Positions 43,202-53,839 of a stretch of DNA of 64,000 nucleotides are shown piece by piece. The stretch covers positions 2,914,001-2,978,000 of the forward strand of contig NW_025408673.1 of the NCBI RefSeq assembly GCF_020360975.1, written 5' to 3'. This stretch comes from Hirsutella rhossiliensis. Lineage: Eukaryota > Ascomycota > Sordariomycetes > Hypocreales > Ophiocordycipitaceae. The position numbers and the translations under genes were made by a program. The notes beneath the pieces were generated by a model. It was not told the origin of the DNA. It made no database searches and was given only the letters and a program-made list of their open reading frames with translations. Each line of letters begins with the position of its first letter. Position 1 is the stretch's first letter.

Positions 43202-46200
43202 GGACACGCGGCGGCTGTGAGAGAATGGGATGTGAGCGGAAAAGCAAAAATGGACGGAGAACCGTTCATAGCAGACGTCAGGGTGAACGGCACAGACTTC
43301 GTGCCATCTCTTGTCGACTATGGCTGCCTCTGCTACGGCGCGGTTAGCAAGCGCACATTTCACTCTCTCCAGTTGCCACATATACGCGTTCAGCCGCGTA
43401 TCTTGGAGAACGCAGCCGGAGACGGCAAGGAGGTCAAAATCGACAAGATCACGTATGTGTCGATCGACCTCGATGGACATCAGCAGCATCGTGTTTTCAT
43501 GTACGTCATCGACGATCTGAACTGGGATATGATCCTGGGTAAACGATGGATGGAAGACCAGGATGTTCACATCCATGCGAAGGAAGGATATCTCGAGATC
43601 GGGTCCAATGGAGTTCAAGTACGAGACCGACGACGTTACCAGCCTCCCCAGCTAGATGTCTCTAATGTCATGGCCGCAACCTTTTAGCAGAAGCACGCCG
43701 TGACAAACGCAAAGGCGGCATTGGAGTTCACTCGGTCACGATGGCGGATATTGACAAGGCCCTAAGACCGAAACCGAAGACTGACATAATGGAGAAGCTG
43801 CCACCACAGTACCACAAGTGGTCTCGAGCTTTCTCTCAGCAACTGGCCGACCAGCTGCCCCCTCATCGGCCAGGTGTGGACCTGAAGATCGAAGTGCTGA
43901 AAGACGAGCATGGCCGAGAGAAGCCCTACCCTGGGGACCGCTTTACAGCATGTCCCGCGAGGAGCTATTGGTGCTACGAAAGACCCTCACAGAACTACTC
44001 GACAAGGGATTTATTAGAGTCAGCAGTTCGCCAGCCGCAGCACCAGTCCTTATGGTGAAGAAGCCCGGCGGAGGCATCCGCTTCTGCGTGGATTACAGAG
44101 GTTTGAATCACATAACGAAGAGGGACCGCTATCCCTTGCCTTTACTGAGCGAGACCTTGCGAACGATAGCCAAGGCAAGGTGGTTCACCAAGGTAGATGT
44201 TATAGCAGCGTTCCATAAGATCAGGGTCGCCCTGGCGAGGAAGAAAAGACAGCCTTCAGAACGCGCTATGGATCCTTCGAATGGCTGGTAGTTCCATTCG
44301 GCCTGACAGGCGCACCAGCAGCCTTTCAGCGGTATATTAACAGCGTGCTCCAGGATTACCTCGATGATTTTGTGTCAGCGTATATCGACGATGTCCTGAT
44401 CTTCTCCTCTGGAAGCCTGCAAGACCACCGCGACAAAGTCGGCAAGGTCCTCCAACGACTGATGGACGCTGGGCTGCAACTGGACATCAACAAGAGCGAA
44501 TTCGAAGTCAAGGCTGTGAAATACCTTGGGTTCATCATCGAGGCGGAGTGTGGGATCCGAGTCGACCCAGAGAAGGTTGAGGCTGTGAAGGGATGGGCAA
44601 CTCCGACGAATATTAAATCCGTGAGGAGTTTTATCGGATTCGCGAACTTCTACAGGGTGTTTATGCCAGAGTTCTCGGTGATAGCGGAGCCGCTAACGCG
44701 GCTAACGAAGAAGGACGTGCCATTCCGTTGGGATGGATTGTGCGAAGAAGCCTTCGAGAAACTCAAGGACCTGTTGATCACGGCCCCGATCCTTGCACAC
44801 TTCCATCCAGAAAGGGAGACTATCGTGGAAGCGGACGCTTCAGGATTCGCGTCGGGAGGCGTGCTCCTGCAGAGAGATGATAAGGATGGACTGGTACGAC
44901 CTGTCGCATACTTCTCGAAGAAACATTCGGCAGCCGAAGCGAACTACGCTATCCATGACAAGGAGCTACTCGCCATTCTCAGATGTTTGGAGCAGTGGGA
45001 ACCAGAGCTACGGGCAGTAGAGCACTTCAAGATCCTAACGGACCACAAGAACCTGAGATACTTCTACTCGGAAAGGAGGTTGACAGAGAGACAAGTGCGG
45101 TGGTCGGAGTTCCTGTCCAAGTTCCAATTCAAGCTCGAATGGAGGCCAGGCCGCAAGGGTGGATTGCCTGACGCGCTCTCTCGACGGGACCAGGATATGC
45201 CGGCCAACTACTCCGATGAACGACTAAAGGGACGCATTATGAGGCTATTCCAAGATGATCACCTTAGAAGGATCCCAATATCGACATTGTCTACCAACAC
45301 CGAGGTGCCCAGGAAATCAACTTCGGAAAAGAGATTAGGATATTTGAAGATGAGGAGTTACAGCAGCTGTGGCACGCCGCACGCCAAGAAGACAAGCTCT
45401 ATCAAGAACTCACGAAGCTGGTAGCAGATGGAGCGAAGAGTTTGCCAACAGGATTACAGAAGGAGAAGGTTGTCAGCATTTCAGAATGCTCGTTAGACAA
45501 TAGGGGCCTGCTGTGCTTTAGAGAACGCGTCTGGATACCCGGTTCGGAGCCGCTACGTACGAGGATCATCCAGGAAACTCACGACTCTCATATCACCGGA
45601 CATCCTGGAAGGGACCTCACGTACTCGACTCTGTCGAGACGCTTCTTCTGGCCGGGTGCCGCTAGCGATGTACGTCGGTTTGTGCGCAACTGCGAGGTTT
45701 GCGGACGAAACACCATCTGGAGGGATACAAAGAAAGGACTCCTAAAGCCGCTCCTATTCCGCAACGCATATGGAGCGAAATTACCATTGACTTTATTACT
45801 GACCTCCCACCGTCGGGGAAAGACGGCGCGACGAACTGCATGGTGGTCACGGACCGACTCACCAAAGGCGTCGAACTCGAAGGATTACACGATATTTCTT
45901 CAGAAGCGGTTGCAAGAAGACTCTTCGAACGACACTACCCTGTCCATGGCATCCCAACGGCTATTACCAGTGATCGGGGTCCCCAGTTTGTCAGTGGTAT
46001 GTGGAAACACTTCTGTCAGCTGCTAGGGATCGAGCAGCGGTTGTCAACGGCGTACCATCCACAAACCGACGGTGCAACAGAACGAATGAACCAAGAGGTA
46101 GAGAGGATTCTTCGGATATGGACAAACTATCTGCAGGAGAACTGGTTGGACTTGCTTCCAGTCGCGATGGCGACAATTAACGAGCGGAAGCAACCTCCAC

Positions 46201-46902
46201 CGGACTGAGTCCGTTCTTCTTCATGCACGGCTACCACAATGAGCCAATCCAGTTAGTTGAGCATCGAAGCACGGAAGACACAACACAGGAAGAAGCTGCA
46301 GCGGAGAATTTTATTCAGAGACTACAGGATGCCACGGAGTTTGCGCAAGCAGCGATAGCTATGGCCCAGGAAATACAGCAAGCGCAAGCCAACAAGCACA
46401 GGACAGCCGCACCGAGATACAAGCCTGGGGATTGGGTATACCTCAACTTGAGAAATGTCAAAACATCGCGACCCTGCAAGAAGCTCGATTGGTTACATGC
46501 CAAATATCAAGTGCTCGCCGAAGTCAGCCCACATGCCTATAGGTTGGATGTGCCTGGACGTATCCATCCAGTCTTTCACGTCGATCTACTCCGGCCAGTA
46601 CCCGAGACCCATTGCCTTCGCAGAAAATCGATCAAGAGAGTGCCCCACCGGTGCTGGTGGACGGCCAAGAAATGTACCTCGTCGAAAGGATTCTGGATGA
46701 AAGAATGGAAGGTACGCATAAGAAGGTGCTCGTAAAATGGCATGATTACTCGCAGCCTACGTGGGAGCCCCTTCCCACTATTCGACACACTGATGCATGG
46801 AAGCAATGGAAGAAACATAAAAAGAGTGTCACCTTCTCAAGTCATCTTGACACAGATTGCCACGATCCCAAGGAAGAGGAAACGTTGGACGGGAGGAGGT
46901 AA
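43202..46902 (+). CDS. pol: Pol polyprotein with chromodomain (frame broken)
   Basis: Order: protease ([10 protein letters not shown] near 43,311; DYG instead of DSG), reverse transcriptase ([20 protein letters not shown] near 44,190, YIDDVLIFS near 44,380), RNase H ([12 protein letters not shown] near 44,828, TDHKNL), integrase zinc finger (H-HITGHPGR...CEVCGR, 45,585-45,710), integrase core with D (ITIDFI), D ([11 protein letters not shown]) and E ([12 protein letters not shown]), [22 protein letters not shown] and a chromodomain ([10 protein letters not shown]...VLVKWHDY...TWEP, about 46,675-46,785). Seven frame breaks were located at 43,682-43,685, 43,929-43,931, 44,230-44,232, 45,270-45,271, 45,753-45,754, 46,186-46,187 and 46,601-46,603; each is repaired by one extra base in a T, C or G run. 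The stop codon abuts the 3' LTR. Confidence 0.92.
46889..46902 (+). promoter_or_regulatory. Polypurine tract
   Basis: GGGAGGAGG lies directly before the 3' LTR and overlaps the last codons of pol. Such tracts prime plus-strand DNA synthesis. Confidence 0.75.
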
Positions 46903-47092
46903 TGTAACGGGCAAGCCGCTTTAACGGCGGCTGCGCCGCCTAGCTTCTAGAACCTTCCATTGGCTCGAAGCTATAAAATGCCGTTATGCTCTTATGTAGT
47001 AGATTCTCTTTCTTTCTTTCTTTCTTTTCTATCTTGATAGTAAACAGCATAGGGACTAGTTAGTTGTATCAACTCACTAGAGGCCTTTCACA
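46903..47092 (+). repeat. 3' LTR of the chromovirus
   Basis: Identical over 190 bp to 41,630-41,819. Confidence 0.95.
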
Positions 47093-47514
47093 TTATCTGT
47101 CAGCGCATATAAATACATCACCAGCACGGACAACCCTGATTTGACAGATTTCCGCCAGGCGGGCGGCAAACTACTCCACTGGCACGGGACGGCCGACCAG
47201 CAGATTTTTAGCCCAGGCTCAGAGGCTTACTATATGCGCGTTGAAGCTAGATATCCTGCCGTGCGAGATTTCTATCGCTATTTTGAAGCCCCGGGAGTCG
47301 GCCACTGTGGCGGCGGTAACGGCTTGGTTCCTGATGATCCCCTTTCCGTCCTCGTCAACTGGGTGGAACATGGCATTGCCCCGATATCATGCCTGCGGCC
47401 ACGGTAGATGGTAGGCAACGTCGCAACCTGTGTCCCTATCCACTAGTGCCAGTGTATCAAGGCGGTGACTATACTAAGGCTTCGTCTTTTACGTGCCGCG
47501 AGTCTTATGGATAG
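47093..47514 (+). pseudogene. Tannase / feruloyl esterase family, C-terminal fragment
   Basis: Resumes the frame interrupted at 41,629 (VNLS then VSAYKYI). Shows GGKLLHWHGTADQQI (the HG-x-A-D catalytic Asp region), YYMRVEARYP, FEAPGVGHCGGG (catalytic His region) and VNWVEHGIAP. The annotated frame stops at 47,407, but one lost G at 47,383 accounts for this; the next frame gives the expected end LCPYPLVPVYQGG..KASSFTC up to TAG at 47,514. So apart from transposon insertions and one base, the coding sequence is well preserved and shows no RIP. Confidence 0.9.
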
Positions 47515-47956
47515 GAAGCTTCCTGTGTCATCGGTGGCTAGGATGGGGCGGCTGATATACTGGCGCCCGGGGCGGGGTCCAATAGGTGCACGGGTACCAC
47601 CGCAAGCACACCGCGTCGCACAGAGACCAGCTGTCAGACAATTGGCTCCACAGGGATCACAGTTGGCATCGTTTTAATTGATGAGGATTACTTGAAGAGC
47701 TAGCTGTAGAAAGGAGAGTTCTGCTTTGTGATGCAGAAACCTTGGAAACGAGGCCGCTGGCGATGCCTGACTGTCTGTGTTTGAGCTTTGACCTCAACGG
47801 GTCCAAGCACAACGCATCCAGGTGCTCGACCTTAAGCTTAATACGTGGGTTATAGCTTCGGACTTCCGCGAGCAACTACTCTGATCGCAGATGGTATGCG
47901 ACATGAGGCTGGTGTCGCGTATAACCCACATATTAACCTTAAGACCGAGCACCTGG
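47515..47956. other. Intergenic stretch with a 41-bp inverted repeat
   Basis: No gene seen. Arms at 47,814-47,854 and 47,920-47,960 are 41-bp reverse complements with four mismatches, 65 bases apart (GCATCCAGGTGCTCG ... TGGGTTATA). Could be a remnant of a small inverted-repeat element; its right arm reaches the LINE target site. Confidence 0.7.
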
Positions 47957-47974
47957 ATGCCAGACATCCCAGTA
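47957..47974. repeat. 18-bp LINE target duplication, 3' side
   Basis: ATGCCAGACATCCCAGTA, repeated at 53,822-53,839 on the other side of the LINE. Confidence 0.9.
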
Positions 47975-48429
47975 GTAGTAGTAGTAGTAGTATTGATTAC
48001 CGTCTGGGACATCCCTATAAGGGCAAAAGACGTGCTAGGCTAGGTATAGTACAAGATGAGGGTGCTCGCCGGAAACCCGTCGCGCCTTCCTTACTTCTAC
48101 TCCCCTATCTAGCAATTCTTGGACTCTGTGGCCGCTCGGATTCTCAGGTCCCTTCCCCCGTCAGCGGGTTCCGGGCACGGCGGTAAAGCCGTAATATTAG
48201 TCAGTCTTCGGTCAGAGCCGGGTGACTGAGAAAGCCCACGCAGTCAGCTGGGCCGTAGGCCCACGGGGAGCCTACGGGCAGAAAACATAGAAAAGAGAGA
48301 ATTGTACATATTAGGTTGGGGGGTTGCCTCGAGCTAGTGGCGGTGGCAAATCCGATCAAAGAATCCTGCCTCCGTTACTAGCCCGAGGAACCGGTCAAAT
48401 CCCTTCCTAGTGCCTGGTTGATAGCCTTG

Positions 48430-51400
48430 CCCGCCGTGGGGCTGGCCTTAGGCGGTGTCGAGTACCTACCTTCCGGCAGTAGAAGGGTGTGTCGGTGATT
48501 TTCTCCTCCCGCAGGAGCATTCGATCCGGGCCTCTTCGTGGTTAAACCTCTCGTGGTAGTCGGCGAAGTCCCCGTGCCCGCTCCTCGCAGCGAGCAGGTG
48601 ATGGAGGTGCTGTCGTTTGGTGTGCAGCTCCGGGGGGCACCCGAGCGAGGCCTTGAGCCCTAGGCTCTTGTAGCTGCTCGGGGCCCCCGCGGCCCACCAG
48701 TCCTGGAAGTCGCGCCTGGCCGCAGCCTTGGCCTGTCTCTTGATGTTCGCGTACGTCGGCGGCCTGTCCGGGCCGAGGCCCGGCAGCCCTCCTTTGCTAG
48801 CTGGTCGGCCCGCTCGTTGCCGGCGATCCCCGTATGGCCGGGGCACCAGCGCGTCCTGACGTCTCCGTGCCGAGCCGCGGCCTCAGCGAACTTCTCCGCC
48901 GCCGCTTGCGACGAGATCGATGGGCTGCCTCGTATGGCTCTTATAGCCGCAGAGTTATCAAGGCAGACGACTATCCGGCACTGCTGGTCCGGGGTCCTGG
49001 GGGACCACGTGAGTGCCGCTCGAAGCCCCTCGAGGGCGCCTTCCACCTCTGCGTCGTAGACCTCAGCGAGTAGGACCCGACCGCTGCCGTAGGTCACTTC
49101 GCTAGGGCCTAGCCACACTGAGTACCCATACCCGCAGGCGCCGTCTTCGCTCTGCGAGCCGTCAGTGTAGACGATGAGGGTATCTTCAGGGCATACCCGG
49201 AGCCACGAGTTGAAGTCTCTCGCCGCCTGCGTTTTGTCTACGCCCCCTGTCGGGTCGGGCTGAGGGGGTGCTGGGGGGAGAAGTCGGGGCCTCGGAGCAT
49301 GGGCCGTCATTTGGTGAAGACGCAGGAGTCTCGAGGCGTGCTGCTTCTGGGCCGCGCGAGGGCCCGCATACCGTGCCTCTTCATTAGCTCCCGGCCAGGC
49401 GTTGGGAGGATGCTCATACGGGGTGTCAAGGGTGCCGCTCATCTAGGAGCGTAGACGGACCGCGGCGCGTCTCTGAGCGTCTGCGAGGAGCAGCGTGGCA
49501 GGGGGGATCCCGGTCTCTCGGTGGAGGGCCACAATGGGCATGGTACACCAGACGGGCGCGATGGCGCGCATCGCGACGTTTAAGGTCAGCTGGATCCTAT
49601 TCTTCAGGTAGGTGATCCGCGACGGAACTAAGCGGGCAGTCCCCACACAGGCCGAAGCGCCCCGGGTACCATACATGGGCGCCGTATAAAGGATCGGGAG
49701 GACGCAGGCCGTGACCGCATGCCGTGTCGACCGGGGAGGGATTCCGCGCCGGGTGTTTGAGAGGTTCTGGAGGAACCCTGCGGCCGTCATCGCCTTCGCG
49801 GCCCACTTCTCCACATGCGTGCGGAATGAGAGCTTTCTGTCGTACCAGACGCCGAGCCAGCGCAGGTCCTGCTGTGGCTCCTTTTCTACGGACCCGTGCC
49901 AGACCGACGGCAGGTCCCCTTTGTATCTCGGTCTCGTGAAGTGGATGACTTCTGTCTTGCCCGGGTCGAACACTACGCCATTATCGGCTCCCCACTGGAT
50001 GAGCTCACCCGCGGCGCGCGTGGCCCGGGCGGCCGTCTCCTGTAGGGACCGGCCCCGGATCAGGGTGGCCACGTCATCTGCGTAGCCGAAGCGCGAGTTC
50101 GGTTCCCCTGTCGAGTAGATGGGCACTGTATGAGGAGGAAGAGAATCGGGAGGCCGGGGAGCCCTGTGGCAGCCCGCACGTCAGGGGTTGTCGGCGTCGT
50201 TATATCCTCGAGCCGTATTCTGGCCGATCTCTGCTCCATAAAGCAGCCTGCCCACCGGACCAGGTTTGTTGGCCAGCCCTGTTCCCGTAGGCGTAGGAGG
50301 AGCCGGTTCCGCAGAACCGTGTCAAAGGCGCCCTGTATATCCATCGTGATTAGCGTGGCGACTTTCCCCTCGGTGAGGGCCGTCTCCGCGTCGTGGAGCA
50401 ATGCTAGCGCTAGGTCGAGCGCTGAACGTTTGGGCAGGGCACCCGCATGCTGGCTGTGGATGACTCGTTGTGTGATCGCAGCCCAGGCTAGGCGCCGGGC
50501 TATTAGGCGTTCGAGTCCCTTGCCGAGGCAAGCTAGGAGAAATCGGCCTCCAGCCTCTCGGAATAGACAGGTCCCTCTTGCCAGGCTTAGGGATCATTAC
50601 GACCTCTGCTGCGCGGAAACAGGCGGGGTGGTAGCCCAGGTGTAGGCAGCCTTCATATAGTCCCCTCACCGCCTCGCCGATGTGGTTCCAGACGCGACGC
50701 AGCATTCGAACCGTGATGCCGTCGATCCCCGGGGAGGTGTTGCCCGTAGAGGTGCAGGCGCATGCCGCATCCGCGAGCGTGACGCTGCAGTCGAGAGTCC
50801 TCCCTGGGGCCAGCACCTCTGGGGCCCAGGGGTCCGGGATGTCGTCCGCGGCCCCGCGCCTTTCTAGGATCTCGACTCGGAGCGCGTTTGCCTTTTCCGT
50901 CTGGGTCTCGAAGACCTGGTCGCCTACCTGTATAGGCGGGGCCCGGAACGGGCTCGGTTTCCTCGACCACCGCATGATCTTATAGATATCCTGGTTGCTC
51001 TCGGCGCCTTCTAGAACAGTCTGCCAGAAATGTCTCTTACCCCGCCGTACCGCCCGGCGCAGCTCCCGCCGGGCAGTCTGGACCTCTCTGCCGTGCCCTG
51101 TGGGGTAGATCCGCCGCATAGCTCTTAGTTCGGCCGCTGCACCGGCACTGATCGTTCCACCATGGGGTGCCTCTCGCGTTCTTCCTGGGCCGTCGGCCCG
51201 CTGCGTCGGCCGCCTCTTGGAGTAGGCGAGACAGCGCCTCGGCCAGCCTCTCCAGGCCTCTGGGCTCAACGGCCAGCCGGGGTAGTGCTGTGGCCCCAGC
51301 CCGCACAAGTTCCTCGAATCGCTTCATTTCTTCCTCGGAGCTTACCCTTGGTCTAGCTATCGTCCTTGGGGAATCCGCCGGGGCGTAATGCTGATCGTGT

Positions 51401-52030
51401 AATGGTCCGAGCCGGTATGAAGGTGCTCTTCGATAAGCGCGTCAGCAGAGGGATATTGGCAAGGCTAGATCAATGGTATTTCCGCGGGCGTGTGTGGCCT
51501 CGCCTGGCGTGGTGAGCAGTCCGAGCCCCTTGTCGGCCGCCCACTGGGCGATGTCCTTTCCGTTCCTCGCACTCCGGGCTCCAGGCTGCCAGGAGAAATG
51601 ACAGGCGTTGAAGTCGCCCGCGATGAGGCATCTCTCGGGGACGTCCTGCTGGTGGAGGAGGTAGTCGAGTGGCTCGGGTGTCTTCGCGTGTCGATAGAAG
51701 TTGATAATAAGGGTGCTGTTTACCCGGAGCCACAGGATATCACGCGTAGGGGCGGGGCAGAGTTGCTCTGCCCGTATATCTGGGTGGTTCCGGACATACG
51801 AGATCACTCTCGGGGCCTGATCCGGTTCCCAGGCGCGTTCTGGGGCGAATGCGTGGAAGGAGCGGTGCGTCTGGGTCCTGCAGGCTCCGCCTTCTTTTCT
51901 ATCAAACGTTCGGTTCCTGGATGAGCACGACGTCGTAGTCTTCTGCTTCCGCTAGTCGTAGGGCTATGCTATGATAGGCCCCTATTTTGGCCACGTTGGC
52001 CTGGAGAACTCGGATCGTCCTCCTGTCGCG
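48430..52030 (-). CDS. LINE ORF2: endonuclease, reverse transcriptase, RNase H (frame broken)
   Basis: From right to left: APE endonuclease beginning VLQANVAKIG near 52,010, LIQEP near 51,925, GDFNACHFSW near 51,618-51,590, THARGNTIDLALP near 51,480; reverse transcriptase with ITVRMLRR near 50,710, MDIQGAFDT near 50,341 and FGYADDVATL near 50,090-50,060; a long thumb; RNase H with VYTDGSQSEDG near 49,165, DNSAAIRAI near 48,970 and CPGHTGIAGNERADQLA near 48,840-48,790; and a C-terminal C-S-C-G...FYC motif near 48,510-48,470 that needs a frame change. About 1,150 codons expected. Makes cDNA at the nicked target. Confidence 0.9.
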
Positions 52031-52049
52031 AGTTGTTAGTGTTAGGGCC

Positions 52050-53753
52050 TATTGTTCATAGGGGTCCAGGGATACGTTTCGTCGGCGCCTCTTCATAGGA
52101 GACTCGGATCTGTCTTCCTGTGGTGGAGGGAGCGTTGTGGAGTCTGGCGCCTGCGCGCTGGTGGGGGACAGCCGCTGGGGTCGACATTGCTGCTGCTGTT
52201 GCTGCTGCTGTTGCTGCTGCTGGTCTTGTTGCTTGCCTAGGCGGGCCTCGGCAGCTCTCATGCAGGGCGACGGGGTCGGTCCTTGGGAGGGTTGGGGGGA
52301 GGCGGTCGCCGTGGCCCGTTCGAGCTCCATATTGGCTTGCCGGTATAGCTGAGCCGATCTTCCTTACGGCGTACTTCTCGATCTTGGAGAGCCGCACGAG
52401 TTGGCCGTGAGCGCCTGGGTCTGGCAGGGCACTCCTTATGGTCTGCCGGGAAGGGCCCGGAACAGTTCGCGCACCTCTCCGGCTGCTTGCAGTCGTTATC
52501 GCGATGGTCTTTCCCGCCGCATCGTCGGCAGGCTTGTTTTCGGTCGCAGGCGTAGCGGGGTGATAATCCCAACAGGTGTCGCACTGCGCGGGCCGGGCGG
52601 TCTTGGCGATCAGTCGGGCTAGTCGGCTGGTGCCGAAGAGCCGCCATCTCCTCTGTATCGCCGCCTGAAAGGACACAATCATTGTCACAGTGGGCTGGTC
52701 GGAGCTTTCGGGTATCTCTTAGCAATGTGCACATCAATTGGTTCGGCACCTGTCTGGAGCTTGATCTCTTCTTTGATAGCTTGGTCATAGTCCACGGCGG
52801 CCCCCCAGATATCCGTGAGCTGCCTGGGGCAGTCGGCCACAGCGTACGTGTGCCACTTCTGGAAGCCTTCAACCGCCACGGCCCCGAGGCGGGCCGCCCA
52901 GTCGTCCTGCCGTTCCACAAGCAGGTCCCTCGCCTCCCGGTCTGAGGCCCGTATAGCCCATCCAGTCTTAACCCGGGCGATCTGTGGCATGCGTTCTGTC
53001 CCTAGGTTGAGAGTCTTAGCTACGTGAGCTCTGATGGCATGCCCCTGATAGCCCCATGCTGGGGACTTGTCGTCGAGCCGCACGAAGACACGCAGGTCAT
53101 CTTTAGGCGGCTGGACCGGAGGCGCCTTCCGGGGCTTCGGGCCGAGGCGTGCCGGCAGGGGCCCTTGTCTGTGCCATCCCCTTCTGGGCCATAGCGGCGT
53201 AGGTCGGTGCGGTCCCGTCTCTGCCGTGGCGGTTGTTGACATTCTGACCGGCGCGTGTGGGCGCGCCGTTGAGCGCGTCGTCCCAGTAGCTAATGAAGCC
53301 GCGCGAGAATTCCTTCGCGAAGCTGAGCGCGTGGCCCGAGTTGAACTGGGCAGCCGTCTTGTCGAAGGCGGTGCAGAATGCGCGGAAGACGGCCAGCTTT
53401 GCCTGTTGTGCTTCCATCTGGTTGGCGATAAGTCTCTCTGCCGCGTGGGCAACCGTTACTGCTGGGCCTTGAGCCTCGGGCAGGTCGTCCGGCTCGTCGG
53501 TCTCGGTTTCGTCTGCTGCGTCTCCCATTACAGCATCTAGCTGGTCGGTGTCGGTGTGGGCATTGTCGCTGTTCGTGGAGCCGAATGGAGAGTCGTCGGG
53601 TTGCTGTGCGCGTCGTGGCAACAGTAATTCGGCAAGACCCGCGCGTGGGGCCTGCCGGAGGAGCGCTTCTCTAGCTCCTGGGGCGTTCGTGGGAGTCATC
53701 GGCTCTTGTTCCTGGGGCGGCAGTCGCGCCTGGTCCGCGGGGTTGGGTGCCAT
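52050..53753 (-). CDS. LINE ORF1, gag-like RNA-binding protein (frame broken)
   Basis: Start at 53,753 (MAPNPADQA). Helical N-terminal part, RNA-binding-like region with KDDLRVFVRL near 53,095, WHTYAVADCP near 52,855, and zinc knuckles at about 52,530-52,430: C-x2-C-x4-H-x4-C then C-x2-C-x7-H-x2-C. A glutamine run coded by CAG repeats lies at about 52,185-52,230. One frame break near 53,130 fits loss of a C in a C run. Homologous, region by region, to the RIPed relic at 1.0-2.3 kb. Confidence 0.85.
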
Positions 53754-53780
53754 CGCCGCCCTCAGCTTGCGCTCTGGAGG

Positions 53781-53821
53781 TAGTAGTAGTAGTAGTATTG
53801 ATTACCGTCTGGGACATCCCT
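53781..53821 (-). repeat. Extra copy of the LINE 3' end at the LINE 5' end
   Basis: On the minus strand it reads AGGGATGTCCCAGACGGTAA...ACTACTAC, matching the true 3' end (47,975-48,015). It lies between target duplication and ORF1 leader. Fits a template jump during target-primed synthesis; could also be a normal part of this family's 5' end. Confidence 0.7.
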
Positions 53822-53839
53822 ATGCCAGACATCCCAGTA
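53822..53839. repeat. 18-bp LINE target duplication, 5' side
   Basis: Identical to 47,957-47,974; its last two bases are also the TA target of Fot-A. Confidence 0.9.

Larger units (their letters stand above)
41630..47092 (+). mobile_element. Tf1/sushi-type chromovirus (Ty3/Gypsy LTR retrotransposon)
   Basis: 5,463 bp with two 190-bp LTRs that are identical at every base. Order: LTR, primer site, gag, protease, reverse transcriptase, RNase H, integrase, chromodomain, purine tract, LTR. The chromodomain at the integrase end puts it among chromoviruses; the self-complementary primer site points to the Tf1/sushi group. Flanks: CTATC left and TTATC right if LTRs are TG...CA, or a perfect TATCT duplication if the LTR is shifted by one base. 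Identical LTRs mean a very recent insertion. It splits the tannase gene in phase. Confidence 0.95.
47975..53821 (-). mobile_element. Tad1-clade LINE, nearly full length
   Basis: Minus-strand non-LTR retrotransposon of 5.8 kb with ORF1, ORF2 and a 3' tail of ACT repeats (47,975-47,991 on this strand), bounded by an 18-bp target duplication. The C-terminal RNase H and fungal host fit the Tad1 clade. Between the right target copy and ORF1 sits a second 41-bp copy of the element's own 3' end (53,781-53,821). No RIP. Several frame breaks. Confidence 0.92.

Noticed and set aside
47971..47991. TAG/ACT trinucleotide tracts as microsatellites or CRISPR-like repeats
   Set aside because: They are LINE 3' tails: same terminal sequence each time and flanked by target duplications.
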